From Exiguobacterium acetylicum (GTDB lineage Bacteria; Bacillota; Bacilli; Exiguobacteriales; Exiguobacteriaceae), in NCBI RefSeq assembly GCF_019890935.1, contig NZ_CP082333.1:1142001-1206000 (forward strand): a stretch of 64,000 nt of DNA, read 5' to 3'. The translations under genes and the position numbers were made by a program. Of the stretch, positions 1-8,413 are shown one piece after another; position 1 is the stretch's first letter; every line of letters begins with the position of its first letter. The notes beneath the pieces are model-generated. The model ran no database searches. It worked only from the letters and a program-made list of their open reading frames with translations, and was not told where the DNA came from.

Positions 1-1
1 A

Positions 2-442
2 TTCCGCTCGACCCTTGAGGAAGTGCTGGAAGCCGACTTGATCCTCCACGTCGTTGATGCGTCGAGTGAGCATTACTTGAATCAGATGCAGACGACGAAC
101 GATGTTCTCGATGAACTCGGTGCCGGTGATATACCACAGCTCGAAGTCTACAACAAAAAGGATCAACTGAACCGCTTGTTCACAGGTGGGAAGCTGTTGA
201 TTTCTGCGCTAGATCCGCAGGACATCGAGCGCTTGATTGAAGAAATCGAACGTTCGATCAGTGAAATCCTCGAGTATCTCGAGATCCGCATTCCGGTTAA
301 TGCCTTTGCTCACTATAATCCAGCGAAGGAAGTCATGATGAACTTGAAGGAATCATTCGAAGAAGATGGTTCCGTCATTCTTAAAGGTTACTTGCGGAAA
401 GATACGCGTCTATACGCGACATTGAAACAATACGAGGTGTAA
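2..442 (+). CDS. hflX: GTPase HflX, C-terminal part (truncated by window start)
   Basis: The reading frame is open from base 2 and is cut at the left edge, so the N-terminal domain and the first G motifs lie outside. The visible part begins within the G3/switch II region (FRSTLEEVLEADLILHVVDAS), followed by the G4 motif NKKD (about residue 51) and the G5-like SALD. HflX is a ribosome-associated GTPase that splits stalled or hibernating 70S ribosomes. The stop lies 2 bases before the next start, and the order hflX, PLP lyase, glnR, glnA is the one known from Bacillus (ynbA-ynbB-glnR-glnA), which supports the name. Confidence 0.9.
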   Translation, partial: FRSTLEEVLEADLILHVVDASSEHYLNQMQTTNDVLDELGAGDIPQLEVYNKKDQLNRLFTGGKLLISALDPQDIERLIEEIERSISEILEYLEIRIPVNAFAHYNPAKEVMMNLKESFEEDGSVILKGYLRKDTRLYATLKQYEV

Positions 443-444
443 AC

Positions 445-1722
445 ATGTTTTCAGAATTAACCCATTACGAAACGCTCCGTCCGCTCATTGATCGGGCGGA
501 GGAACAGATTGCCCCGTACGTTAAGAAAGCGCAAGAGGTCGCGGAATATAATCAATTCCGTGTCCTTGATGCGTTCCGACGTCACAAGGTCAGTGATTTT
601 CACTTCATGCCGTCAACAGGTTACGGCTATAACGATGAAGGACGCGATACGCTCGAACGGATCTATGCCGATGTCTTCGGTGCGGAAGCCGGTCTTTGTC
701 GTCCGCAAATCATCAGCGGAACCCACGCGATCGGTATCGCGTTGTTCGGTTTACTGTTGCCTGGCGATGAATTGCTTTATATCACAGGAAAACCGTACGA
801 TACGCTTGAAGAGATCGTCGGAATTCGTGGTGACGGACGCGGTTCATTAAAGGAACTGGGCGTCCAGTATGATGTCGTCGAGATGAAAAATGCCGAGACG
901 ATCGACGTACCGGCCGTTCTCGAACGGATCACACCACAGACGAAGGTCGTCGGGATTCAGCGTTCAAAAGGCTATGCGACACGACGCAGTCTGCCGGTCA
1001 ACGAGATCGGAGAAGCGATTGCTGCCATCAAAGCCGTTCATCCGCACGTACTGATCTTCGTCGATAACTGCTACGGTGAATTCGTCGAGATGATCGAGCC
1101 GACTCACGTCGGGGCAGACTTGATGGCAGGATCGTTGATTAAGAACCCGGGTGGTGGTCTTGCGAAGACTGGTGGTTATCTCGTCGGTCGAACGGACTTG
1201 ATTGAACGGGCATCGTTCCGGATGACGACACCAGGGATTGGCGCCGAAGCCGGCCCGTCGTTATCCGCACTTCCGGATATGTACCAAGGCTTCTACATGG
1301 CACCACATACGGTGAGCCAAGCGTTGATGGGCGCGATGTTCACGTCGAGTATGCTTGGTCAGTTCGGTTTTGACACGGCACCTCATCATACGGCAGAACG
1401 GACGGATTTGATTCAATCGGTCTCGTTTCATGAGCCGGAGCCGATGATTGCCTTCTGTCAGGCGATTCAAGCAGCTTCACCCGTCAATGCACATGCGTTA
1501 CCGATTCCGGATTATATGCCGGGCTATGCGGACGATGTCATCATGGCAGCAGGAACGTTCGTGCAAGGCTCATCGATCGAGTTGTCAGCGGATGGTCCGA
1601 TCCGTGCGCCCTATACCGCATACGTCCAAGGTGGTTTGACGTATAGCCACGTCAAGATTGCCATCATCTCAGCCGTCAATCACTTGATGGAAAAACAATT
1701 AATTCCAGAAAAAAACGTTTAA
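445..1722 (+). CDS. ynbB: PLP-dependent methionine gamma-lyase-like protein (YnbB family)
   Basis: A 425-residue fold-type I PLP enzyme of the family annotated as methionine gamma-lyase or aluminium-resistance protein. The PLP-binding aspartate is in VDNCYGEF and the Schiff-base lysine is most likely the first K of GSLIKNPGGGLAKTGGY. SGTHAI and STGYGYND are further family signatures. Length matches the full family. It starts 2 bases after the hflX stop, so the two are co-transcribed, and it precedes glnR as in Bacillus subtilis. The physiological substrate is not established for the family. I see no obvious intrinsic terminator after it; the glnRA promoter follows in a 140-base gap. Confidence 0.85.
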   Translation: MFSELTHYETLRPLIDRAEEQIAPYVKKAQEVAEYNQFRVLDAFRRHKVSDFHFMPSTGYGYNDEGRDTLERIYADVFGAEAGLCRPQIISGTHAIGIALFGLLLPGDELLYITGKPYDTLEEIVGIRGDGRGSLKELGVQYDVVEMKNAETIDVPAVLERITPQTKVVGIQRSKGYATRRSLPVNEIGEAIAAIKAVHPHVLIFVDNCYGEFVEMIEPTHVGADLMAGSLIKNPGGGLAKTGGYLVGRTDLIERASFRMTTPGIGAEAGPSLSALPDMYQGFYMAPHTVSQALMGAMFTSSMLGQFGFDTAPHHTAERTDLIQSVSFHEPEPMIAFCQAIQAASPVNAHALPIPDYMPGYADDVIMAAGTFVQGSSIELSADGPIRAPYTAYVQGGLTYSHVKIAIISAVNHLMEKQLIPEKNV

Positions 1723-1783
1723 TACTAGAATATCTCGTGAAAAGACCTCTGAACGACTTCATGTAAAGCGATTAAAAAAGTTG

Positions 1784-1800
1784 TGTTAACTTTTCTTACA
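1784..1800 (+). promoter_or_regulatory. GlnR/TnrA operator upstream of glnRA
   Basis: TGTTA-N7-TTACA is an exact match to the GlnR/TnrA consensus TGTNA-N7-TNACA. It sits just before the -35 of the glnRA promoter, as in Bacillus glnRA, and implies nitrogen-controlled autoregulation. A second, half-matching site (TGTAA at about 1772) lies next to it. Confidence 0.8.
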
Positions 1801-1804
1801 TCGC

Positions 1805-1834
1805 TTGACAAGTTGCCTGACAGAGGTTTATTCT
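1805..1834 (+). promoter_or_regulatory. Predicted sigma-A promoter of glnRA
   Basis: -35 TTGACA at 1805-1810 and -10 TATTCT at 1829-1834 with an 18-base spacer. It lies 29 bases upstream of the glnR start and directly downstream of the GlnR box. Confidence 0.55.
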
Positions 1835-1862
1835 CATGGAGTAAGGAAAAAGGAGGAACCAC

Positions 1863-2261
1863 ATGGCAGACTCATCACGCCAGTCCAAGCCACTATTTCC
1901 CATCGGAGTCGTTCAAGAGTTGACCGCGTTATCTGCCCGCCAGATCCGATACTACGAAGAACAAGGACTGATCAAACCGGAGCGGACAGAGACGAAGCGT
2001 CGCCTCTATTCGTTCAACGATGTCGATCGTCTGTTGTCGATCAAGGAATACCTGGATCAGGGACTGAATATCGCAGGGATCAAATTGATTTTTGAAAACG
2101 ATCTCGTCAAACGCGAACGCGTTGCGGAGAGCGTCGTCGAGACGCGCCCGGAACTATCTGACGGCGAATTGTATAAACTCCTGAAAAATGAATTGAAGGA
2201 AGCAGGACGACATGGAAAGACGTCGCTCATCCAAGGTGAGCTCGGGCGTTTCTTCAAGTAA
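1863..2261 (+). CDS. glnR: MerR-family nitrogen repressor GlnR
   Basis: 132 residues. The N-terminal winged helix (about residues 13-85) carries the MerR-family signature LSARQIRYYEEQGLIKPERT. The short C-terminal tail (about 90-132) is where feedback-inhibited glutamine synthetase acts on GlnR in Bacillus. GlnR represses glnRA and other nitrogen genes when glutamine is in excess. The start is preceded by AGGAGG with 6 bases spacing. glnA follows after 45 bases without a terminator, so this is the classical glnRA operon, and a consensus GlnR operator lies upstream. Confidence 0.93.
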   Translation: MADSSRQSKPLFPIGVVQELTALSARQIRYYEEQGLIKPERTETKRRLYSFNDVDRLLSIKEYLDQGLNIAGIKLIFENDLVKRERVAESVVETRPELSDGELYKLLKNELKEAGRHGKTSLIQGELGRFFK

Positions 2262-2306
2262 GGACCTGTAACCATATAAAAACGAATCGGAGAGGGGATT
2301 TGTCAC

Positions 2307-3653
2307 ATGACACGTCGCAACATTACACGAGAAGACATTTTGAAAATCGCTAAAGCTGAGGATGTACGCTTCATTCGCTTACAGTTCACAGATATCCTCG
2401 GAACGATCAAGAACGTTGAGATTCCAGTAAGCCAATTGGAAAAAGCACTTGATAACAAAATGATGTTCGATGGTTCATCGATCGAAGGATTCGTCCGGAT
2501 CGAAGAATCAGATATGTATCTCTTCCCAGACTTGAATACATGGGTCGTCTTCCCATGGACAGAAGATGGAACAGGGAAAGTTGCACGTTTAATCTGTGAC
2601 ATCCACAATCCGGATGGCACGCCGTTCGCAGGAGACCCACGTGGTCAGCTCAAACGGGTACTTAAAGAGATGGAAGAGCTCGGTTTCTCATCATTCAACG
2701 TTGGACCAGAGCCAGAATTCTTCCTCTTCAAGAAAGATGAAAAAGGTCGTCCGACACTTGAATTGAACGACCAAGGTGGATACTTCGACCTCGCACCAGT
2801 CGACCTCGGAGAAAACTGCCGTAAAGAAATCGTCATCGAGCTCGAGAACATGGGCTTTGAAATCGAAGCATCACACCACGAAGTTGCTCCAGGTCAGCAC
2901 GAAATCGACTTCAAATATGCGGATGCGATCACGACAGCGGATAACATCCAAACGTTCAAACTCGTCGTCAAGACGATTGCTGCGAAGCACAACTTGCACG
3001 CGACATTCATGCCAAAACCACTCTTCGGTGTCAACGGATCAGGAATGCACGCGAACATGTCGCTCTTCAAAGGCAACGAGAACGTCTTCTTCGATGAAGG
3101 CAACGAAGACATGCAATTGTCGGATGATGCACGTGCCTTCACGGCAGGTATCCTCAAACACGCTCGTGCGTTCACAGCGGTTTGTAACCCGACAGTCAAC
3201 TCATACAAACGTCTTGTTCCTGGCTACGAAGCACCTTGCTACGTCGCATGGTCAGCACGTAACCGTTCACCACTCGTCCGTGTTCCTGCAGCACGTGGAC
3301 TCTCGACTCGTATCGAAGTTCGTTCAGTCGACCCAGCAGCGAACCCGTACCTTGCGCTTGCAACATTGCTCGCTTCAGGTCTTGACGGAATCAAGAACAA
3401 CTTGAAAGCACCGGCTCCAATCGACCGTAACATCTACGTCATGGACAAACCGGAACGTGTTGCAAATGGCATTGATGATCTTCCATCAACACTCAGCCAC
3501 GCACTCGAAGTCTTGAAAGCGGATGACGTTGTCATGCACGCTCTCGGCGATCACATCGCAGAGCACTTCGTTGAATTGAAAGAAATCGAATGGGATATGT
3601 TCCGGACGCAAGTCACGGAATGGGAACGCGATCAATACATGGTCTTGTTCTAA
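2307..3653 (+). CDS. glnA: Type I glutamine synthetase
   Basis: 448 residues, the length of GSI-alpha enzymes. Makes glutamine from glutamate, ammonia and ATP as a dodecamer. Visible signatures are DGSSIEGF (about residues 54-61), the catalytic GPEPEFFLF block, [36 protein letters not shown] and [15 protein letters not shown]. The 25-residue insertion and adenylylation tyrosine of the beta type are absent, as expected for feedback rather than covalent control. The RBS is GAGAGGGG. A strong terminator follows the gene. Confidence 0.96.
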   Translation: MTRRNITREDILKIAKAEDVRFIRLQFTDILGTIKNVEIPVSQLEKALDNKMMFDGSSIEGFVRIEESDMYLFPDLNTWVVFPWTEDGTGKVARLICDIHNPDGTPFAGDPRGQLKRVLKEMEELGFSSFNVGPEPEFFLFKKDEKGRPTLELNDQGGYFDLAPVDLGENCRKEIVIELENMGFEIEASHHEVAPGQHEIDFKYADAITTADNIQTFKLVVKTIAAKHNLHATFMPKPLFGVNGSGMHANMSLFKGNENVFFDEGNEDMQLSDDARAFTAGILKHARAFTAVCNPTVNSYKRLVPGYEAPCYVAWSARNRSPLVRVPAARGLSTRIEVRSVDPAANPYLALATLLASGLDGIKNNLKAPAPIDRNIYVMDKPERVANGIDDLPSTLSHALEVLKADDVVMHALGDHIAEHFVELKEIEWDMFRTQVTEWERDQYMVLF

Positions 3654-3661
3654 TCCAACTC

Positions 3662-3697
3662 AAGCACTTCTGGACTTCTGTCCGGAAGTGCTTTTTT
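3662..3697 (+). terminator. Intrinsic terminator of glnRA
   Basis: Stem AAGCACTTC-GGAC paired with GTCC-GAAGTGCTT (one mismatch), followed by a T run, starting 9 bases after the glnA stop. Confidence 0.9.
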
Positions 3698-3769
3698 CAT
3701 AGCGCCGACAGGGATTGAGTCAAGGATGTGGAAAGATACAAGAGTACAAAGAAAGGGAGACGATACATC

Positions 3770-4006
3770 ATGAAAAAAGGATATGAAGGCAAAGAGATTA
3801 CGGTCTATTTTGATTCGGAAGTCTGCATTCACTCTGGTCATTGTGTACAAAGTCTACCAACTGTCTTTGATGTCAAGCGGCGTCCATGGATTGAAGCGGA
3901 CGGGGCGCCGGTCGAAGACGTCATGCGTGTCGTCGACGGTTGTCCGAGCGGCGCCTTATCTTACGAACGGAGGGAAGCAAATGGAGCTGAAACGAGCGGA
4001 ACGTAA
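3770..4006 (+). CDS. yjdI: Single-cluster ferredoxin-like (4Fe-4S mono-cluster) protein, YjdI type
   Basis: 78 residues from the ATG preceded by GAAAGGGAG; an upstream in-frame ATG lacks a ribosome site. Four cysteine positions are visible: CIHSGHC (two), with the last one in DGCPSGAL, typical of the small iron-sulfur family represented by Bacillus YjdI. It overlaps the following acetyltransferase gene by 26 bases, reproducing the yjdI-yjdJ pair. The electron partner is unknown. Probably cytosolic, as there is no signal or membrane segment. Confidence 0.75.
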   Translation: MKKGYEGKEITVYFDSEVCIHSGHCVQSLPTVFDVKRRPWIEADGAPVEDVMRVVDGCPSGALSYERREANGAETSGT

Positions 4007-4256
4007 AATCGAAGCCCATCAGGAAGGTGAAGTGATTGGAGAAATCACTTACAGCGATACGAACAACGGCATGTGGATCATTGATCACACATACGTCGAT
4101 CCCGCGCACCGCAATCAACAGATTGGGGAACAACTCGTTGCCGAGATCGTCAACTGGGCACGAGAAGCAAACGTCAAGCTGTTACCGTTATGTCCGTTTG
4201 CGAAAAAAGAGTTTGAGCGTACTCCGGAATATGCTGAAATATCTGCAAATATGTAA
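3981..4256 (+). CDS. yjdJ: Small GNAT-type N-acetyltransferase (YjdJ-like)
   Basis: 91 residues from the ATG at 3981, which has AACGGAGG upstream inside yjdI. It has the compact acetyl-CoA-binding core of the minimal GNAT family: VDPAHRNQQIGEQLV is the P-loop-like Q/RxxGxG/A region and WAREANVKLLPLCPFAKKEFE is the conserved C-terminal helix-strand. The substrate is unknown. The overlap with the iron-sulfur gene implies translational coupling. A long hairpin terminator follows. Confidence 0.75.
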   Translation: MELKRAERKIEAHQEGEVIGEITYSDTNNGMWIIDHTYVDPAHRNQQIGEQLVAEIVNWAREANVKLLPLCPFAKKEFERTPEYAEISANM

Positions 4257-4298
4257 TTAGTTTCCACGGATGAATCTAAGTTGAGTGTCGAACTATTT

Positions 4299-4344
4299 AC
4301 GTCTCTTTCGTTAGACTAAGCGGTATGCGAAAGAGACGTCTTTT
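4299..4344 (+). terminator. Intrinsic terminator after yjdJ
   Basis: A perfect 12-bp inverted repeat, ACGTCTCTTTCG (4299-4310) and CGAAAGAGACGT (4328-4339), with a 17-base loop followed by CTTTT. Confidence 0.75.
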
Positions 4345-4346
4345 GA

Positions 4347-4601
4347 TGACTAAAAAGACTAAGCGATCTAAACGTTGTTACACTAATCATTAAATCAATT
4401 GTGCTATTTCGAAATAATCGTGAGATTGATGTCAATGAAGAGACGATAAAACTTCGAAAGAAGATGTTGGTTGTTTATATGAAATACCTTTGATATTTCA
4501 ATGTTCGACGCAATAAACTTTATCCAATCGTAACGATGATTAATGAAACGACATCACGTGTGTATATGGATGAAGATGAAAAAGTAAAAAGACGCTCGTA
4601 A
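4347..4601 (+). pseudogene. Possible decayed ORF fragment with an in-frame TGA
   Basis: One forward frame is open from 4347 to the TAA at 4599-4601 except for a single TGA at 4491-4493, and it looks protein-like on both sides: EIDVNEETIKLRKKM before the stop and MINETTSRVYMDEDEKVKRR after it. A TGG-to-TGA change would explain the break. There is no convincing start codon or RBS, and the AT-rich composition differs from the neighbours. I do not recognise the protein. The rest of the gap at 4257-4617 holds only the yjdJ terminator and the minus-strand terminator. Confidence 0.35.
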
Positions 4602-4606
4602 GCGCC
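4586..4606 (-). terminator. Intrinsic terminator for the minus-strand small gene
   Basis: On the minus strand GGCGCT-TACG-AGCGTC is followed by TTTTTAC, beginning 11 bases after the small gene stop. Confidence 0.6.
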
Positions 4607-4617
4607 TTTATATCGTA

Positions 4618-4812
4618 TCATTCTTCGATTAATTGAAAACTTAAGATAACTAGTGAATCTGAAATAGGTTCTTGAGGTGAGGCGAGGTTACTTCTCAACA
4701 AGGTGAGAGTATCGTGGTCTACAACTTTACGTGGTGTTTTTACTACGGTAGATCCAAAGTTAACTCTATCTGTAGCACTTCTAAATGTAAAAGATACAAA
4801 ATAGTTATACAC
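4618..4812 (-). CDS. Small hypothetical protein (phage-like)
   Basis: 64 residues from a GTG start that has a strong site, GGAGGGACTATA-GTG; the longer upstream ATG has none. The protein starts MYNYFVSFTFRSATDRVNFG, which resembles short hypothetical proteins often found in Bacillus-group phages and islands (inference from general likeness). Its own terminator lies immediately downstream. No transmembrane segment or known domain is seen. Confidence 0.55.
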   Translation of the reverse strand: MYNYFVSFTFRSATDRVNFGSTVVKTPRKVVDHDTLTLLRSNLASPQEPISDSLVILSFQLIEE

Positions 4813-4949
4813 TATAGTCCCTCCAATATTGTTATGTATTAGCATGATAAGAATAACTGATTACATTATATCTCAAAAATGTAAAAATAAAAACTTTTTG
4901 TGATTGTTTCATTCTCAGAATAAATATATGGATTTGCATATTTGTGATA

Positions 4950-5111
4950 TCAGACTTTCTTTTTCTGAGAAACAACCATCACGCCAAAATAGATTACAAC
5001 GTACAATATGACCAGTCCTTGTTTTAACATGTAGGATACGTCTATTTGATTCACAAGTAGAAAACTAGCGCACAATAAAATCAGAAAGGATAACGGCCAC
5101 TTTTTAGGCAT
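4950..5111 (-). CDS. Small two-helix membrane protein, unknown function
   Basis: 53 residues from the ATG with AAAGGAGG 7 bases upstream; a farther in-frame ATG is less well placed. Two hydrophobic segments (about residues 5-20 and 28-46) are joined by a short loop, with a basic C-terminus (SQKKKV). No known family recognised. It lies alone in an AT-rich patch between the phage-like small gene and azlD. Confidence 0.55.
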   Translation of the reverse strand: MPKKWPLSFLILLCASFLLVNQIDVSYMLKQGLVILYVVIYFGVMVVSQKKKV

Positions 5112-5207
5112 ATTAGAACCTCCTTTACTATTCATTTATTTCCATTTCAAAAATAGCACAAGATGGATATCAAATCGTACTACATAAAAAAAGGAATAGT
5201 AGATTAG

Positions 5208-5534
5208 TTACAGATACAATCGTAGAAACGCCATCGTAACAACACCAGTCACGACCGTCCAGGATAAACTTTTACTGAAAATCGCGACCGCCATGGTCGG
5301 GAGGGCGGCGAAGACATGAAGCGTCGAAACCGTCGGAAATGCCTCATCTTGAGCGATGAGGAGATTCTGAAAAAAGAGGGCACCAAGCAGGCAGACCGGA
5401 ATGAACGAGAGCCATTCTGTTACGAGGCGCGGTAACGTCAGTCCATGAAGGACGAGAAACGGTAAGACGCGTGGAATCCATGTGACGAGTCCACAAGCTA
5501 AAAAAAGAGCAATTAATTCCGGGCGGATTTCCAT
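5208..5534 (-). CDS. azlD: Branched-chain amino acid exporter small subunit AzlD
   Basis: 108 residues with about four hydrophobic segments and the family motif TWIPRVLPF near the N-terminus. Acts with AzlC as a two-component exporter of branched-chain amino acids or their analogues. The chosen start (MEIRPEL) overlaps the end of azlC by 22 bases, so translation is probably coupled. An AGGAG lies upstream at slightly long spacing. The two-gene set lacks azlB and other azl genes here. Confidence 0.85.
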   Translation of the reverse strand: MEIRPELIALFLACGLVTWIPRVLPFLVLHGLTLPRLVTEWLSFIPVCLLGALFFQNLLIAQDEAFPTVSTLHVFAALPTMAVAIFSKSLSWTVVTGVVTMAFLRLYL

Positions 5535-6214
5535 CGTGTGATCACGACTCCTATACTTGCACCACCGAGCGTCGCGCAAAGAACGGCGACTTCTGGAGAA
5601 AAGTAGCGCATGGTTATGTAAAGCAATAGTAAGACAATCAGTAGGAGGCAACTATTCACGGCAATACGGGAACGTTCCCCTTCAAACTGTAAGTACAATA
5701 AACCGATGAACATCGCTGTCAGGGCAAAATCGAGACCGAAGCGCTCGGGATCAGGGAACCAGCTACCGACAAGGGCGCCGAGAACGGTTGCGACGATCCA
5801 GCTGAAGTAAGCAGTCAGATTCAAGCCATGCATGAAAGACGGAGAGAGCTTCCCTTTTTGGGCAGTGTTCATCGCGACAGCGAACGACTCATCCGTCAGT
5901 AGCGTTCCGGTACCGAGACGGTCGCGGAGATGCCGTGTCTCAACATGTGGCGCAAGCGTCAGACTCATTAACAAGTGCCTGAGATTGACGATGAACGTCG
6001 TCAGAATGATGGCAGAAGCAGGACTATTTAATAGTAAGAGACTCGTGATGATGAACTGAGCGGCACCGGCATAGATGAAGACGGACATGAATCCGACTTC
6101 AAGAGGGGATAAGCCGGAGGCACGACCGACGATCCCAGCTGAAAAACCGATGCCGATATATCCGAGGACAGTGGGTAGACAGGCACGGACACCTGCTTGA
6201 AAGGCTGATGACAT
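5513..6214 (-). CDS. azlC: Branched-chain amino acid exporter large subunit AzlC
   Basis: 233 residues, the usual AzlC/YgaZ length. The start MSSAFQAG has AGGAGG 6 bases upstream; in-frame codons farther upstream lack a site. FQAGVRACLPTVLGYIGIGFSAG and the later NLRHLLMSLTLAPH are family hallmarks, with about six membrane helices. It works with the overlapping azlD. No terminator is seen between the genes, and the azlC promoter region faces dhaK. Confidence 0.88.
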   Translation of the reverse strand: MSSAFQAGVRACLPTVLGYIGIGFSAGIVGRASGLSPLEVGFMSVFIYAGAAQFIITSLLLLNSPASAIILTTFIVNLRHLLMSLTLAPHVETRHLRDRLGTGTLLTDESFAVAMNTAQKGKLSPSFMHGLNLTAYFSWIVATVLGALVGSWFPDPERFGLDFALTAMFIGLLYLQFEGERSRIAVNSCLLLIVLLLLYITMRYFSPEVAVLCATLGGASIGVVITRWKSARN

Positions 6215-6368
6215 TCGATTCCTCCTCTTTTTTAAGAGCATAGCACTCATGCGGAATATCGTCACCAACTGGTCAATATTTTCATCATTTTTTTCGACAT
6301 ATTCGACTTGATTTGGTGGTAAAGACTAAGTGGTACGGCAAAATCAGTTAGGTAAAGGAGCGTTTTTC

Positions 6369-7337
6369 ATGCACAAATTAATGAAAGATTCAAACCGGTT
6401 CGTTTCAGACATGGTCGACGGACTCGTACTAGCTCACCCTGATTTGTATAAAAAGGTCGAAGGTGTTAATGTCGTCGCACGGAAAGTGCCGCTTGATGGA
6501 AAAGTCGGACTCGTTTCTGGTGGGGGAAGTGGGCATGAACCCGCGCACGCTGGATTCGTTGGGGACGGTATGCTTGCTGCGGCTGTTTGTGGGGAAGTCT
6601 TCACGTCACCGACACCGGATATGGTGCTTGAAGGTATCAAGGCAGCCCATGGTGGAAAAGGTGTCTTACTCGTCGTCAAGAATTACTCGGGTGATGTCAT
6701 GAACTTCGATATGGCGAAGGAACTCGCTGAACTCGAGGACATCGAAGTCGACACGGTTGTTGTCAATGATGACATCGCGATCAAAAAGGAAGAGGATCGT
6801 CGTGGTGTCGCGGGAACGGTCTTCGTCCATAAGATTGCCGGAGCTGCAGCTGCAGAAGGGAAATCATTGAGTGAAGTCAAGGCAGTTGCTGAAAAAGTAA
6901 TCAAGGGCGTTCGTTCGATCGGAATGGCACTCTCGCCATGTTATATGCCGGAGAGTGGCAAACCAGGCTTTGAGTTGCATGATGACGAGATGGAAATTGG
7001 AATCGGGATTCATGGCGAAAAAGGACTCGAACGAAAAGCAGTCGCTTCCGTTGATGCAATCGTTAAAGAGTTGCTCGATCGCCTGACGAAAGAAGTGCCA
7101 GATAAAAAAGTCGCCGTCATGGTGAATGGGATGGGTGGAACACCAGAATCCGAACTGTATATCACGTATAAATACGTCGCGGAAGAACTTCAGGCGCATG
7201 GGTATGAGATTGCCCGCTCGTTCGTCGGAAACTATATGACGTCGCTCGAGATGCACGGATTCTCAATCACGCTCTTACCAGTGGATGATGAACTGCTTGG
7301 TTATCTCGATGCAGAAACGAAAGCGATTGGATTCTAA
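6369..7337 (+). CDS. dhaK: PTS-dependent dihydroxyacetone kinase, DhaK subunit
   Basis: 322 residues from the ATG with AAAGGAG upstream. Binds dihydroxyacetone covalently as a hemiaminal: the substrate loop GGGSGHEPAHAG (residues 51-62) and catalytic His215 in IGIGIHGEKG are present. DhaK transfers the phosphate from DhaL-ADP to dihydroxyacetone, giving dihydroxyacetone phosphate. It is the first gene of dhaKLM and lies beside glpK-glpF, which fits glycerol/DHA catabolism. I see no clear cre site or dedicated regulator next to it. Confidence 0.95.
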   Translation: MHKLMKDSNRFVSDMVDGLVLAHPDLYKKVEGVNVVARKVPLDGKVGLVSGGGSGHEPAHAGFVGDGMLAAAVCGEVFTSPTPDMVLEGIKAAHGGKGVLLVVKNYSGDVMNFDMAKELAELEDIEVDTVVVNDDIAIKKEEDRRGVAGTVFVHKIAGAAAAEGKSLSEVKAVAEKVIKGVRSIGMALSPCYMPESGKPGFELHDDEMEIGIGIHGEKGLERKAVASVDAIVKELLDRLTKEVPDKKVAVMVNGMGGTPESELYITYKYVAEELQAHGYEIARSFVGNYMTSLEMHGFSITLLPVDDELLGYLDAETKAIGF

Positions 7338-7361
7338 TTCAGATAAACGGGGTGTACAAAG

Positions 7362-7964
7362 ATGAAGTTGACGACGGAACAGTTGCGAAGCGCGCTTATC
7401 AAAGCCGCGGAACAGATTGAACAGCACAAGGATGAATTGACGGACCTCGACCGGGAAATCGGCGACGGAGACCACGGAATCAATATGTCACGCGGCTTCC
7501 AAGCAGTCCAAAAGACGTTAGAAGAACACGGCGAGTATGAGGATTTAGGAGCTTTATCGAAAGAGGTCGGGATGACGCTGATCAAGACGGTCGGTGGGGC
7601 ATCCGGTCCTTTGTACGGTACGGCATTCGTTAAGTTCGCTGGTGCGTTCAAAGGGAAAACAGAAGTCGAAGGTGCAGAACTCGCAGATGCTTTCCATGAA
7701 GCGACGGAAGGCATCAAATCGCGTGGGAAATCGGAATTCGGTCAAAAGACGATGGTCGATATCTGGACACCGTTCCAAGAGGCGCTCTCGCAAGAAGGGG
7801 ATTTGAAAGCGGCAATCGATCAAGCGCTTGCTGATACGAAAGCGCGCATCGCAACGAAAGGGCGTGCGTCTTACTTCGGTGAAGCGACAGAAGGCGTCCA
7901 GGACCCAGGTAGTCTATCGAGTGCGTTGTTGCTCGGCGAAATCGCGGAGGTGCTTCATGGTTAA
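7362..7964 (+). CDS. dhaL: Dihydroxyacetone kinase, ADP-binding subunit DhaL
   Basis: 200 residues. The two-magnesium ADP site DREIGDGDHGINM (about residues 28-40) and the GGASGPLYGT loop are intact. DhaL holds a tightly bound ADP that is phosphorylated by DhaM and passes the phosphate to DhaK-bound dihydroxyacetone. It starts 24 bases after dhaK and overlaps dhaM by 8 bases, so the three subunits are one operon. Confidence 0.95.
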   Translation: MKLTTEQLRSALIKAAEQIEQHKDELTDLDREIGDGDHGINMSRGFQAVQKTLEEHGEYEDLGALSKEVGMTLIKTVGGASGPLYGTAFVKFAGAFKGKTEVEGAELADAFHEATEGIKSRGKSEFGQKTMVDIWTPFQEALSQEGDLKAAIDQALADTKARIATKGRASYFGEATEGVQDPGSLSSALLLGEIAEVLHG

Positions 7965-8325
7965 TCTTGTACTCGTTTCCCATAGTGAAAAGCTCGCGAC
8001 TGGACTAAAGGAACTGTTAGCAGAGATGGCACCGGATACGCCAGTCTTAATAGCGGCAGGTCTTGAGGATGGTAGCATTGGAACGGACGCGACGCGAATC
8101 GAAGAAACATTAAATACACTGGACGACGATGGAATCGTCTTAACGGATATCGGTTCTGCGACGATGAACACGGAATTGGCACTTGAACTATACAGTGGCG
8201 AACGGACGGTTCGGTTTATCGATGCACCCCTCGTCGAAGGGGCGTTTTTGGCGGCAGTCCTAAGCGGTCAGTCTAAATCCGTTGATGAGATTGAAGATGG
8301 ATTGAAAAAAGAGTTTGGCAAATAA
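7957..8325 (+). CDS. dhaM: Dihydroxyacetone kinase phosphotransferase subunit DhaM (EIIA-man type)
   Basis: 122 residues, a single EIIA-mannose-like domain. The active histidine is His9 in VLVSHSEKLA, phosphorylated by HPr. It lacks the extra HPr and EI-like domains seen in some DhaM proteins, so phosphate must come from the general PTS encoded elsewhere. The ATG inside the end of dhaL has GGAGG at 7946-7950. A hairpin terminator closes the operon. Confidence 0.93.
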   Translation: MVNLVLVSHSEKLATGLKELLAEMAPDTPVLIAAGLEDGSIGTDATRIEETLNTLDDDGIVLTDIGSATMNTELALELYSGERTVRFIDAPLVEGAFLAAVLSGQSKSVDEIEDGLKKEFGK

Positions 8326-8330
8326 GTAAT

Positions 8331-8370
8331 AAATCCTCCTTTGCGAGCAGGCGAAGGGGGATTTATTTCA
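8331..8370 (+). terminator. Intrinsic terminator of dhaKLM
   Basis: Stem AAATCCTCCTTTGC paired with GCGAAGGGGGATTT (GT pairs and one small mismatch), followed by a T-rich tract. Confidence 0.75.
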
Positions 8371-8413
8371 ATTTCTTTTATTCGTATTAAAACTTAGATG
8401 AGTGTTTCATGAA

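Noticed and set aside
1805-2095. 96-residue ORF overlapping the start of glnR
   Set aside because: Covers the glnRA promoter and reads out of frame with the MerR domain; no ribosome site.
2776-3405. 209-residue ORF in another frame inside glnA
   Set aside because: Lies wholly within glnA, has Ser/Arg/Thr-biased composition from codon shift and no ribosome site.
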